A stretch of DNA of 64,000 nucleotides from Paramecium sonneborni (GCA_905182985.1 CAJJDN010000037.1:23892-87891), one strand, 5' to 3'; shown: positions 12,030-25,784, counted from the first letter of the stretch. Made by a program: numbers and translations. The notes: generated by a model not told the origin, from the letters alone.

Positions 12030-15000
12030 TCATTTTTTCCTGATTAATTGTACAAATTTATTAAAAATTGGTAAACATTGTTTAATTAATGTGATAGCCA
12101 GTGTAAACAGCAATAAATAAACATGAAAAAATCCTATTCTCACAATATTTTCTGAAGAAATATCAAAAAAACCTTATTTTAGATATACTAATTAAGTTAT
12201 TGTAAATATTGATAAGAACCCTTCATTTATTACCAATGCTATTTTTTCAAATTTGTTGCATTAAAAATATTTATAAATTATGATGCACTAAGAAAAGTTA
12301 TTTATTGATAGAGATAAACATTGTAATACAAACTAATCCTAAAGTATTATCAAAAATAAATGAAATGATATTGTTCTACAAAAGTTAAAGACCATAAAGT
12401 TAAAATCTAATCTTAATTTATGATCATGATTCTTTTTAGGTATACATTAATAAAATGCTTTGAATATAAAATAAATATAAGAACATAATATCAAAGTTGA
12501 AAATAGAATTTATAATAAGGTTCTAATGTTATTAATTTAAATATGATTATAACATAAAATTACTTTAAACAAAAGATCCCATTAATTAATGATTAAAAAC
12601 GTTCTTATAGAATTCAATGAAAAGGATAAACACCAATAAATTTATTTTTTAATGTTTTTATTTATCTTACCTAAGTATAAAATTATGATTTTGGCAACTC
12701 TATTTGTTGGGCTTTAAAAAAATTATGGGAATTTATTTATTATAAAGATTTGAAATTAATATAATAAAGGCCAGACCTTCTTAAAAGTTATTATAAAAAT
12801 TACTAATGAAATAACTTACAAAAATTGAGGAAATATATGAGTTAAAAGGTCTACTTCTATATTAAATAATTATAATTTTCCATTTGATTTAATTGTTTAA
12901 TCTTTTCCTGTTAGAATTTCTAAATATTCATTTATGTAAAGGAATTCTAAGTAATTATCTATCGATAACATTTCTTGTGCCTAATAATAAATAAATAGAT
13001 TTTCTGGATATTCAACGTTGATAAATCTCAAAAAAGATTAGTATTGCAAAAAATTAAGAGTTTCAACAAAGATAAATCCTTAACTAAATAAACATAAAAA
13101 ACAAATTGAAATTGTTCCAATCATCAATCCTTTGTTATATTTTTGCAGTTAAAATGAAGACTATTTATCTTATTCAGAAATGATAATCGGTTGTTATAAT
13201 GATATGGATTAAATATATTGATCAATTTTTTGATTGTATGAATTAACTATTTCTTAATTAAGTTATAATTATAGTATAGGTTTTGTTTCAAATGAAAGCA
13301 AAAACTTAATTATTATTTCATACTAAACAAATTGCAAATCAAAAGAAAATTCTTAAATTGGGATAACCGATATAGAATAATAGGATTCATCTAAATTTAG
13401 AATGCTTATATTAAATGCTTACTTTTAATTTGAATTATTGTTATTCAATCTTACTTACTAATCAAAATTTACTTAAACAAATTACAGAGCAAATGTTTAA
13501 TTTAAAAATAATAAACTCATATAAGGACTTTTAGAAAAAGCACATTCTGATTCACGACATAGATAATTATTCGAACTTTCTGTATTGAGATTATTGTTTT
13601 TTGTTAGAACACATTAATTATTAATTAAATCGTATTTAGTTTTACATGATATACAATTTCCTTCTTCCTAAATTTCACAATTATCAATCACTATAGATAT
13701 ACATGAATTATTTCTCCAAATAGTTCCAGATGAACAAATATCTTTTTAGCATATTCCTTATTAACATTCTTGACAATTTGATTCACATTAAAATTTACAT
13801 TGAAAGCAACCATCATAAGGCTTATCATTTTAATCATCACAATCTTCAAATTCTTAATCAATGACTCCATCTCCACAAAAAGATGCTAATATACAAAAAT
13901 TAAGATTAAGTTAATCTACTTGATATCCGGTTTCACATTCAAAACAATAATGTAAATCACATTTAATACAATAAGGCTAACATTTAAATTTACAATTCAA
14001 ACACCCATCATCTTGAATATCACACTATTCATCTTAAAATGGAACAACTATACCATCTCCACATTCTGGTTGGCATTTAAAATTATCATTAACAATGTAA
14101 CCAAATTAACAGCCTTAACATTTTCCGAATAAGCAATTAATACAATAAAAATCGCACTAAAATTTACAATTAAGACAACTTAAAAATGGATTAATATTAT
14201 TATCTTCACATTCTTCATTAATATTAATTTTGAAATCTCCACAAGAATCTAAACTACTAACATCTACATAAATTCCATTTTATAAATTCATTTAAATACA
14301 TTCATCATTAAATAAATACCTTCCTTCAAAACATAAGCCACATATTCCATTTACACAAGATAAACAATAGTCATTACATTTAAAGTTATTTTCAGAAATC
14401 TTAGACAAATAATCTAAATTACAAATTTATTTATTTGAAGACATAAAATATCCAACTTGGCAGATTTAGCATATTCCAAATAAACAAATTTAACAATTTA
14501 TATCACATTCATATTTACAATTAAGACATCGAAAAACGATAAGCGATTGATCCACAATTTCACATTATTCATCATTTGCTTTTACACCATCTCCGCAAAT
14601 TGGAAGACATTTAGATTATATCAATTAATAGCCCTCTTAACAATAATAACAAATTCCTTAAATACAATTAAGACATGAATCTTAACAAGTAAATTAGCAG
14701 AAATGACATCCATCTCCATAAATAAGGTTACCATCGTCACATTATTCGTCATATGTTACAATCTTATCACCACAGGTTGAATAGCATAAATTATCAATTA
14801 AATTGTAATTAGATTTACAGATCAGATCAGGCATCCGAGACCATTTGTATCACAAATAAGACAGGAAACCTAACAATATGATTAGTAATTTTAGCATCCT
14901 TTATAAGGCAATATATTATTGATTTAACACAGAGGATTGCAAATTTTAGATTTTGAAAGGTAGTATCCTTAAGCACATATTTAACGTCTATTATCAATAC

Positions 15001-18000
15001 AATTTATGCATATTGTAGATGATTAACATTAATATTAACATTTATTACTACAACCATCATTATTAGTTGTATTTCCATCATCACATTATTCTTAATAAAA
15101 TCCATAAGGATCAATAACAACTATCCCATCTCCACAAATATTTTCACAATAATATTCATAAGGAGCAAACCCAGGTAATTCACAACTTAAACAAGTTTTT
15201 GTGTTATAATCACAAGAGGAACAACCAATTCTACAATAATATTTACAATCTTTGCATCCATCTGTATCATCTTAATTGTTATCTTCACATTATTCATCTC
15301 CAGTTTTGATTGAATCTCTACATTTATCTTTGCATAACCATGGAGTAGTTGTTGGCTAATGTACTATCCTCTATTTGCGCATTCAAAACACTCTCCTTTA
15401 ATACATTTTGTACATTCAGGTTAACATTAATATTTACAATCAAAACATCCATCATATTAAATTGTATTTCCATCTTCACATTCTTCAATTCCAGTAATAA
15501 TTCCATCTCCACAAATATCTGGACAAGGTAAAGTAGTTGTTTCATTACATGTTTGACAATGAATTGGACATTTAAATTAGCAATTATAACATAAATCAAT
15601 TAGATTTGAATTATTATCACATTATTCATATCCTTTTATTTATAAATCTCCACAAATAGGTTAGCATTCTCCAGATATTAATTGAAATCCAGGATCACAA
15701 GAATTACAAATAATTGAATACCATATTGATTAATTATTATTACAATATTTATAACATTAATTTAAAGTTTTATCTTCATTAATTGGGCAATCTAAAATTA
15801 TTATTATAAATTATACTTGCACAAATATTGTTTAAATCATAATAACCAGGAGCACATTCACATACTAATCCTTTTAAAATTCTATTTAAAGTAGGATTAC
15901 ATGTCAAACAACTATTAATTGTATTTTTATAGCAAGTTAAGCATGATTAATGGCATTAAGAACATGTTCTTAAAGCATCATCATAATATGAACCTATTGG
16001 ACATCTACATGTTGTTCCTATTATTTCAATATTAATAATATTTGAACATGTTAAACAATCATTAAATGTAGGTCCAAAACAAGTTTTACAAAATTAATCA
16101 CATAATTAGCATTAAGGATTCGATATTATTGAATAATATCCATCTATACAATTGCATTATCCATTTATAAGTTTTCTATTATTAGAAATTAAACACTCAA
16201 TACAGTAAGTCTAACTTAAACATTAATTACATTCATTTGGGCAATTAAAGCATTGATTTTTATCTTCATACTGATTAATTTTACATATACATCCTAATTT
16301 AGTTTTCGTATAAGTTGATACACAAGTTAAACAATCTATTTTCGATTTACATGTTAAACAAGGTAAAAGACACTACAAACATTAAAAAGAATCTCGATCA
16401 AAATATTAAGTATTTAAACATTCTTCTTAAGAGAATCTTACAATTTTTGAATCATAACTACTATTCCATAAAGTACATTTATTCTAATCTTAACATGATA
16501 AACAATAAGGTTAACAATAATGAACTGCAATATAATAATTATAAAATCCACAATAAGCATAAACAGGCTCGTTATTCTTTCCAAAACACTCCCAACTAAT
16601 TATTAAATTATTTGTATTATGAACTATTCTTTCATATATTTTATCATCTTTAGATCCATCAGAGTAAAGTGAATGATAAGCTGATGATGATTTAGTAACT
16701 GGTGTATTATTTTAAATTGTATATATAAATCCTCCATCAGATGGAAATTATGGTCCATAAATTATATAAAATCCAATAGTGATACTATGATGTGGATCAA
16801 TTATCTCATGAATTCTTTGAAATTTAGCTTAAGCCCAAACAAAAGGACCTCCAAAAACTCTATATTCTTACCAATATGAATAATATATATCCAATCCTTT
16901 TAAAAAGTTTGAACCTTCTTAAAATATTAATGTATATTATTAATATTAATCAGGATCAGTTGCTAGATTTGTATATTCTTAAATCAAATATTAAGAATCT
17001 AAATACATAAATATATAAATACAAGGTGTTTCATCATCGTAATCATAACAATATAAATCAATTAATTTCTGATATGAAGAAGAGCAATTAGATATGCAGC
17101 TACCATCTCTATACATATAGTATCCATTTTAACAAGTTTTACATTTAAATGATACTTCGCATAAATTGCAATATTAAGGACAATATCCTGAAGTAAATTC
17201 TATTGAAACCATTCCCCAACCTGCAGTGTCATCACTAATATAAATAAATTAATAATTACGTATAATTTCCAATAGCAGAAAATACAATTTGGGATTTAGG
17301 AATGTTTAAGTATGTAATTAAATCATAACTTTTCCTTAAAGAATAATTTAAATATGAATCATATAATTAGGTTTAAAATATTTTTAATTTATGTGTTTGA
17401 ATTCCTGAGGCATTTCTATAAATGGATCCAGAATATACATCATTAATCTTAAATTATATTCCACAATTTAATGGAATATCATAAAAAAGTAGAATCGAAA
17501 TTTTTAATCCAATTAAATAAGTTGAAAAAGAATAAGTAGATAATTAATTGAAAAATCTATAGATACCTGAATTAAACTTAAATATCCCATACAGGTATCG
17601 GTTGATCTATTATGGTTTTGGAGAAGCATCGATATTTAATAAGTCATATATGATTGACCACTTCATATTCTCAGGATGGAGAGGATTAGATGATTAAAAT
17701 TCAAATGAAAAAATTTTAGAAACTAAAATTAAAAAATTGAAAAATATTTACTTGGATAACTTTAACAGAATCCTTTATAGACTATTGGAGAGTATATATC
17801 ACAAATATCTTTACATCCTTGGTATTTCATATAATATTAATTAGATGAGCAAGGCGGACATATATTATTAGTAACAGATCCGTAATAACAATTTGTGCAT
17901 TAATTGAATTTTGGACCTGTACATGAACTGCATGATGGAAAACATATATGTCTGGAAACAATTACATTTTTAATTGAAACTTATGCATCTCCTTAACCTG

Positions 18001-18460
18001 TAGAAGTGAATTAGATTTTATCTTATATTGTATTTGTAAGTGTAAAATTGATAGATTTAACATCCACAATTAAATTATCACAAAATCCCTGTGTAATTGG
18101 ATAATTTTAGGGTGAAATATACAAATATTTGTATAAAAAGGTATCACCTATAGTAAAAATTATAAATTCATTTGACCATGTACCCTAAAAAAATAAATCA
18201 AAATTGATAAAGCTTCCATCAAAGTAAAATTATTTTTTTAAATAATTTGCTGAAGGTTTGGTGGAATTTAAAGTCATATAACTTGTTGCAGGTGTTGTAC
18301 ATGTGATAAATTAAGCTTAAGTTGTTGAGAATGGTAAAACAAAATCTTCAGTTTAGTCAGTAAATATCTAATTAGAACTTAAATAATTTTAATTTGTTTG
18401 CCATTAAGTATCACAAGAATCAATAAAGCAAAGAAGGATTAAAATTATTGATTAAGCCAT
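12030..18460 (-). CDS. Giant Cys-rich membrane protein (DUF4215/Myxococcus Cys-rich type repeats)
   Basis: About 2,115 residues on the minus strand. It starts with a signal peptide (MAQSIILILLCFIDSCDT) and ends at TGA 12032-12030. Introns of 29, 25 and 25 nt (17723-17751, 17235-17259 and 15792-15816) restore the frame. The N-terminal 500 residues are beta-rich with Cys clusters (FPSCSSCTG, NQCTNCYYG). The middle carries many repeats of the form CGDGI..., QCDDGN, DGC, C.C, as in ECGDGIVVPFQDEQCD, alternating with growth-factor-receptor-like Cys modules. The last 450 residues hold hydrophobic segments (GLMIGTISICFLCLFSQGF, VISLVIFIITF, HVYLLLFTLAITLIKQCL), giving a multi-pass C-terminus. The layout suits a cell-surface or secreted-facing membrane protein. 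Two frame breaks (a 5-bp tandem duplication at 14821-14830 and an indel between about 15335 and 15370) leave open whether this copy is intact. Confidence 0.8.
14821..14830 (-). other. 5-bp tandem duplication breaking the Cys-rich frame
   Basis: ATCAG occurs twice in tandem. Removing one copy restores a Cys-module reading (CLICKSNYNLID, then CYSTCGDK); leaving both gives an in-frame TGA. No GT..AG intron fits here. Confidence 0.7.
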
Positions 18461-20194
18461 TTATATATTTTTATTAAAGTAATAGACTTAAACAAATTTA
18501 ATTTATTAATAATCAATTGTACGAAATATTTAAAAGACCTTTAAAAAGTTCTAAAATCATTTAATATCCTAAATTTTTGAAGTAAACATTGGTAGAGCAA
18601 GTTGATTTATAATTTCAAATAAGTTTGTGATTTTTTTATTTTGAAACATATAAGCAATTTAAATGAGCAAGAATTTATAAATTCGAAAATTAAAATATTT
18701 TGGAAATAGCATTAGCATTCAAATAATAATTATGTATATGGTGTGTTGAATGAGAAAAATTTGAATCATTTTTATTCAGAATTTCTCAGAGGGCATTATT
18801 CTAAACTTTCTTTTTCTGGTTAAGCCAAATCCATAATACTTTCAACCATAAATATTCAATTAGATTCAAGATTTTATTGTAAAATTTGCAAAGTAAAAAG
18901 TTTAACAACCTTAACATTCTTTCTAATTCCATCCAATTCACAAACTCTAATTAATAAACATAACTTACTTAAAGTCATATTTATTGCATTTTTCTTTTCA
19001 TATTAATGTTCAAAATTTAATCATGAAATTATCTTTTTAACAAATTTTAATAACTATATATTAAAATTGAATTCTTATCCAAATTTCGATAGAATTATAA
19101 ATCGTACTCATTAAATGAAATGGAATACTAAACTATTTAGTATTTTTACCATTCTTCTTAAAATAATTCCATAGCCAGAATAAAAGAAAAAAATTTCTAA
19201 TATTTGTAATACTTAGTATGAATATGAATACAATTCAGGAAATGAAAAAATCTTTAGAAGGTTGTCTTAATTAGGAGATTAAATAATAAAATAGTTAGCG
19301 AATAATTTAATTAGAAATTTGAAGACTAAATGGAAGTAAGAATTATTTATTATAATTACAATCTTTTTTGTTAAGTAAATAATATGTATGTTTATAATAT
19401 ATTTTTTTATTAAATGAATTTAGTTAAATGCAGCATTAAGATTATACTTTACTATAATAAATGCTGCTGATCCATCTTTTCAGAATGGTTCTTTAAGTAG
19501 CAGATATAATTTGAAAGTTTTTTTTAAACTAATATTTTATTTCAATTTAAGAACTAAAATTATATAAAATATTGATATGTATCTGGATTTACAATATGGA
19601 AAGCCAAAAGAATCTTTGCCTAAGTTGATAAAAAAATTCTACAGTTGAAGATTACAAATAGAAGCTCGAAAGGCTAAGAAAGATGAATTGCTGATTATCT
19701 ACATACTTTGTTAAAATTGAAATAAAAATTGATTAATTGATATTTACAGAGAGAACAGCAGTTAGAAAATGCAAATTAGATAATGCCAAATAATAAATAA
19801 ATTAAAAAAAATAGCTAAGTTTTTTAATCAATTAAAGTCGAATAATATGACAATAGACTTAAATGATATAAAGATATAAAAATTAGGATCATAGGTACAT
19901 AAGATATTATCCATTATCTATAATGGCCTTATTTCTTTTTTAAAATTACTCTTATATTATTTATTGATTAATTGAAATAGTAAAATTTTAATAATTAAAT
20001 ACAAAAATTTTATACTAATTATCTGTTTGTAATAGTTTGTAATTTTAATTCAAAAAGTAAAATCTAATTTAATTAAAGAAGTAAATTCGACTACTTTGAT
20101 TAAAAATTTAAGAAATTGATTTTTAAAATAAAACTGATGAAATTAAACAATTTATATATAATAATGATAAAATATATTATCATTTCTCTCCCTA
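18461..20194. other. Gene-poor spacer with a small coding-like remnant
   Basis: Mostly A+T-rich sequence. On the plus strand at about 19420-19700 there are short coding-like bits in more than one frame (INAADPSFQNGSLSSRY, YLDLQYGKPKESLPKL, STVEDYKQKLERLRKMN). They are interrupted by TGA, and no short intron joins them cleanly. They may be the remains of a lost gene; I do not recognise it. Confidence 0.35.
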
Positions 20195-21184
20195 TCACAT
20201 TAGTTTAAATAATAAGAGTTAATTATTTTTTTGTATTAATAATGCAAAATAACGACCGTTAAGACTGAATTTTCCTCTAATAGTTTCACTTTGACTAATT
20301 ATTGTTTGTTAATATTCAAAATCGTTTTTATTGATTATTTTGATAATATTAACATTATGTTAATTAATGATGCCAAGAACTTATAATTTTTCATTAAATA
20401 GTAGTGGTGCAACTTAAAATTTATGAGAGTTTCCTTTTAATTGAACTTCTTTTAAATATTCAAATAATCCATTTAACAGATTATATTAATAGACTTAAAA
20501 TAATTCTTTATTTATAGGTTTTATTATTAAATTGTTGTTGTTAATGAAGATCGGATAGCATTAATTTGTAAATATTTTAATCATTTACTTTTAAATCCAT
20601 ATCTTCTGATTGCCTGCTGTAATCTATTCCATTAACAAAACATAATTTTCATTTGATGTGATTGCCAGATATGTATCAAATTCATTAATGCTTAGATTGG
20701 TTATCCAATCATTACATATTTATAAATTTTAATGAACTTTTATTCCATTTTCAATCTGTAATATTGATATCTTTTAATACCCTCCTACTATAATTTAATT
20801 TTCAGCATTATTTATAATTATACAGCTTACTTCAACTGGAATAATTTATTTAGAGATGATCTTTCTATTGTTCAAAGCAATTAGAGATTAAATTGCAACT
20901 TCTTTATTTAAACTTCCTGATATAAAGGTATTAGACTTTTTAAAGCACATCATCTAGGAGATGTATATAGAACTTCTTCTAATAACAAAGACTTTTAAAG
21001 TTTGAGATTTTATCTAGAAAATATGACATGAAACTCCCTAATTCACTAAAAGTATGGTAGAGTTATAATTAAATTATACTTCTTTATTACGATGATTAAG
21101 GTTTTTGACTTAGGTTTTAACAATTTACTTATAAGATTAGGGGTAATTATTTTTTTCTCTTTCATAACTTACTCTTGCTCCCAT
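20195..21184 (-). CDS. WD40-repeat-like protein
   Basis: Intronless 329-residue frame from ATG at 21184 to TGA at 20195-20197, 990 nt in all. The sequence has the rhythm of divergent WD40 blades: FISGSLNKEVAIQSL, then NQIIVGGYQKISILQIENG, TNLSINEFDTYLAITSNENY and GKFSLNGRYFALLIQKNN. Each is a hydrophobic strand followed by a Gly/Ser turn and a second strand, but the Trp-Asp signatures are mostly lost. The charged N-terminus (MGARVSYEREKNNY) has no targeting signal. WD40-like proteins of this length in Paramecium form a large lineage-specific group, so a scaffold role is the most one can infer. The 12.5 kb gene at 29-42 kb has a much longer WD40 region, but I see no direct match between the two. 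Confidence 0.65.
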
Positions 21185-21299
21185 TTTTATATTTTATTAT
21201 TATTTACTTATGTAATTTACACTTTTATTATTCTGTATCTTCTCTAAACATAAATAATAACAATTCAAAAGTATTCATACAATCATAAGATATGAAATA

Positions 21300-21700
21300 A
21301 AGAATGAAAATTAAATAGAAGTTTATGATGATTTGTATATTTACTTTGAATAATATGAAAAAATTTTTACTAACAAGTCAGCAACTTATTAAGGGAAATA
21401 TGTAAACTCTAAATATGGTCCTACATAAGATACTTTCAAGTATTGGAATATAAAAGAAAAAAAGTAAATAATCTAGACCATGTAGGGGTAAAAATAGGTC
21501 TATGGATTGTTTTTTGGAAGATAATTTTAAAAGCTTGATTGAATTTAAAGAAATAGGCCTATTTAAAAAAGGTAAGAAAGTAGTTAGATTGAGATTTTAT
21601 TATAGGGAGGGAAATAAAATTGAATATTTGATGCAAGTTATAATTAATTTACTTACCGAAAATTTTTAAATGGGATTTTTAATTTTTAGATTCATACATC
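21300..21700 (+). pseudogene. Possible remnant of a ciliate GKY/GRW repeat protein
   Basis: Two coding-like blocks in different frames: YFEQYEKIFTNKSATYQGKY, and about 200 nt later EIGLFKKGKKVVRLRFYYRE. They resemble the YNGEY...GKKVGRWDIYY type repeats (MORN/YwqK-like) that are abundant in Paramecium proteins, but the key Gly and Trp positions are changed and no intron connects them. A second, overlapping open frame runs on to about 22058 and could be chance. Treat as a weak call. Confidence 0.3.
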
Positions 21701-23599
21701 TCTAACTATTTTCAATTTTATTTTTTAAAATGATACTTTCAATTTTATCGTACGACAGAAATGAAACTAAAAGACCTAAACAAACTATTAGAAAAATTAA
21801 AACTAAATATAAATTTTAATATAAATTCTTTTGTCTTTTTCTTTTAATAAATCTATTCAATTTTAATAAAAGCATAGTCACGAAAAAAAATAAAATTATT
21901 GTATTTTATTAAAAAGTTATAATTAAAAAGGATTAAGATATTTGCATGGGAATGTATAATAGGAGAATATCCAGTATTTTTTAAGGAAATGGAATTTAAA
22001 ATAAACAAAAAAAAATTACCCATAAACTCGGCAATTAAAAATTCAAATTCCATCACTGATTAATCTAATTTATACAGAAAAAATTAATTTAATTTAACAA
22101 TTGTAGTCATCTAATGGTAAGCTGGATTTCCTATCTATTAAAAATTCACAATAATTACATCATATGCCTAAATAATCCAAAAATTTTCTGATTTCAAACA
22201 AGTAATTAAATAATTTAATTATAAATTTTTTAATTCCAGATGATTTTGTTTTATAAAAATATTTACATTTAAAGAAATTTTAGAAAGGAATTATTATTTT
22301 GAATAATTTAAAAAATTCTGATTTAGAAATAACTATGGGGGGTTGTTGCAATTAAGTAGATTTTGATTACAATTTTTATATAATGAAAAGAAAGAAGAAT
22401 TTGTTACAAATTTTGTTATATTATTTATGATAACAAATTTAAAAAAATTTTTAGTTGAGAAAGATTATTTTTAAAATAACTTCTAAGCTCGACTTCTATA
22501 ATTAAAAATTTTGGTTAGGTTTAAATCTACAACATAAAATTTATAGGTTCTAAACCCTTTGTTATTTCAAATGAAAAAAAATATGATAGTTTTTAATATT
22601 CTAATATCTTACTTAAAGAGAGAACTTGTGACAATATAATACTATTATTTAAACTGATTATTTTGCAATATTAATTTAAAAGTTCTAAATCTTCTAAATT
22701 AAAATTTTTAAAATTCCTCAATCTTAGATCTAGAATCATCGAAATTGATTATAAATTGAGCATTGTTTTATCTTTAATTCTAACCTATTTAACTTATCAA
22801 AAAAAATTTCAATTTCTCTATAAAAAAATTACAATTAATTCTTGCTTATTTGTAATTCTACAATTTTTTCGAAGTTTTTCTGATATTTCAATTACTTTAA
22901 ATTTTATTAATTTTGAAACAGCAGAAACAAATTAAATTTAAATCTTAATAGTTTCAAATTAAAAAATAACTTTTCTAGAGCTTCAATAATAATTTCTTTT
23001 GATGATAATTTAGAATTATCCAATATTTATACTTTTTAGATTGTTTTTTTTTTTTGATTAATCTTAATTTATTGTCACAAACAAAATTTTTACTAAGAAT
23101 TAAATAATTTTCTATGTGAAAAACTTTACTGCTTGAGAAAATCAACCTGATGATCGCAATAAATTTTTAATATTTTACGTTTAACAGTCAACAAATTATA
23201 TTGCTAATTATAAAAATTTGATTAAAATAGGTGAAATGATATATTAATAGCATTTATATTAAACTTTTCAAGTTTCATGCTTAATCTTTTTGCTTTAAGA
23301 ATGCAAAATTTTAAATATATTAGAGATTGCATTATGAAGAATGTGATTTTTAAACAACTAAGGCTCTATAAAAGTTGCCTTTAAGTTTAAAATTTATAGA
23401 TGAATTAAATTTAAAATATTCTTATTTTCAAAATTGATATGAATTTTAAAAATTTAAAACTAAGGAATTTTTAAAAGATAAATTAATACATTTCTTATCA
23501 TTCATAAATTAAAGTATAATGTGATAGATAATTTTATCATAATTAATTTGGTGAAATATAACTTTAAAATGTTTTATTTGAGGGAAAAATATTACTGTA

Positions 23600-24713
23600 A
23601 AGAAGTATTACTGGTAATTGTTATTTCTTCTTAAGATAAATTGAAAATTTTGATCGACTTTATGACATTTTCAAAAAATTTTCCTGTAGAAGCATCTGCT
23701 GGATTAATCAATCTATAATCTCAATTATATTTGAATCATTATTAGATTTGAAATATCATTTTTTTTATTGAATTTAGATGTTTATCAACAAGTTCACAAA
23801 ACATATAGACTATATAATCAAAACTAAAGGGTTTTTCATATTAACTAGGCGAGTTTTATGTTGATAATTAACCCTAAATTTGTTAAACTAATTATATAGC
23901 AAAATATTCAGATTTCGATAGAACTAAATATTCAAGCATAACTTCAAATATATTTGGGCTTTTAAAGATTTTTTGAGACCTGATTTAATTAATTATTGTT
24001 TTAACAATCAAAAATTTTGGGAAGGTAGTTGGAATTTTGGTAATGAATTATATAACTTTATTTATATAGGAGGCAAGTATGAAGAATGCGATTAGTAAAA
24101 TATAAGAGGAAATGGAAAAATTGTAAAAACTTATCAAAATTAAATTTGTTTAAGTAGCTATGGAGGCTAAGATAGTATCCTCGCTTTAATATTTACACCC
24201 ATTTGGTAATACTTCATTTAAATTTCAAGGGCTTTGTCATCAATATTATTATCTTTGAAAAACATCAATAAATCAAATTAATTATTTACATCTATAAAAC
24301 TTAGATAACTATTGTTTTAAAGTTAACTTAAGGTATCAAAATTTAGATTATGAAAGCATTTTTCTAAAAATGATATTCATTTAATTTACTCTAGAATAGT
24401 TACTGTTCTTATTTTGATGATATTTTAATTGCTATTAATATAGATATTTATCTCGAATACTGATCTCAAACTGATTTTAAATGGATAATAACATTAATTA
24501 TTCAGGTTTGATTATATTTGGATATTGAATCCTTTTTTTTTATTAAAAATAATACACAAACTAAAGGATCAATTTAATTCTATAATACAAAGAAGGCATA
24601 TTTCATAATATAAAAGTGGATATTTTTTTTTGGGAGTTGATAAAATGGACCAAAAAAACAATCATTATACTCATTCTTACATACTTTGAAATTTAGATTC
24701 TTTTGAAAGCTTC
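23600..24713. repeat. Direct repeat copy 1 (1114 bp, with 44-bp insertion)
   Basis: The stretch recurs at 24715-25784 after a single N. I found only one difference by eye: copy 1 carries 44 extra bases at 23895-23938. Outer ends match: AAGAAGTATTACTGG at the start and TTTTGAAAGCTTC at the end. Confidence 0.88.
23895..23938. mobile_element. Candidate internal eliminated sequence (IES), 44 bp
   Basis: Copy 1 has 44 bp here that copy 2 lacks. The segment starts with TA and is followed directly by TA (23939-23940), and copy 2 keeps exactly one TA at the junction (25010-25011). The left end TATAGCAA fits the Paramecium IES end consensus TAYAGYNR at every position. The right end, read inward as TATGCTTG, fits 6 of 8. 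Precise TA-to-TA absence and a size in the known short-IES range make an IES retained in one contig and excised in the other the best explanation. Confidence 0.75.
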
Positions 24714-24714
24714 N
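24714..24714. other. Assembly gap (single N)
   Basis: One undetermined base between two copies of the same 1.07-1.11 kb sequence, the same signature as at 10400. Confidence 0.85.
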
Positions 24715-25784
24715 AAGAAGTATTACTGGTAATTGTTATTTCTTCTTAAGATAAATTGAAAATTTTGATCGACTTTATGACATTTTCAAAAAATTTTCCT
24801 GTAGAAGCATCTGCTGGATTAATCAATCTATAATCTCAATTATATTTGAATCATTATTAGATTTGAAATATCATTTTTTTTATTGAATTTAGATGTTTAT
24901 CAACAAGTTCACAAAACATATAGACTATATAATCAAAACTAAAGGGTTTTTCATATTAACTAGGCGAGTTTTATGTTGATAATTAACCCTAAATTTGTTA
25001 AACTAATTATAACTTCAAATATATTTGGGCTTTTAAAGATTTTTTGAGACCTGATTTAATTAATTATTGTTTTAACAATCAAAAATTTTGGGAAGGTAGT
25101 TGGAATTTTGGTAATGAATTATATAACTTTATTTATATAGGAGGCAAGTATGAAGAATGCGATTAGTAAAATATAAGAGGAAATGGAAAAATTGTAAAAA
25201 CTTATCAAAATTAAATTTGTTTAAGTAGCTATGGAGGCTAAGATAGTATCCTCGCTTTAATATTTACACCCATTTGGTAATACTTCATTTAAATTTCAAG
25301 GGCTTTGTCATCAATATTATTATCTTTGAAAAACATCAATAAATCAAATTAATTATTTACATCTATAAAACTTAGATAACTATTGTTTTAAAGTTAACTT
25401 AAGGTATCAAAATTTAGATTATGAAAGCATTTTTCTAAAAATGATATTCATTTAATTTACTCTAGAATAGTTACTGTTCTTATTTTGATGATATTTTAAT
25501 TGCTATTAATATAGATATTTATCTCGAATACTGATCTCAAACTGATTTTAAATGGATAATAACATTAATTATTCAGGTTTGATTATATTTGGATATTGAA
25601 TCCTTTTTTTTTATTAAAAATAATACACAAACTAAAGGATCAATTTAATTCTATAATACAAAGAAGGCATATTTCATAATATAAAAGTGGATATTTTTTT
25701 TTGGGAGTTGATAAAATGGACCAAAAAAACAATCATTATACTCATTCTTACATACTTTGAAATTTAGATTCTTTTGAAAGCTTC
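24715..25784. repeat. Direct repeat copy 2 (1070 bp, insertion-free)
   Basis: Second copy of 23600-24713 lacking the 44-bp TA-bounded segment. It continues into unique sequence at 25785. Confidence 0.88.

Noticed and set aside
13691..13876. Standard-code ORFs on the minus strand within 13.6-15.6 kb, and 15349-15531 on the plus strand
   Set aside because: They are out-of-frame shadows of the giant Cys-rich gene, which uses TAA and TAG as Gln.
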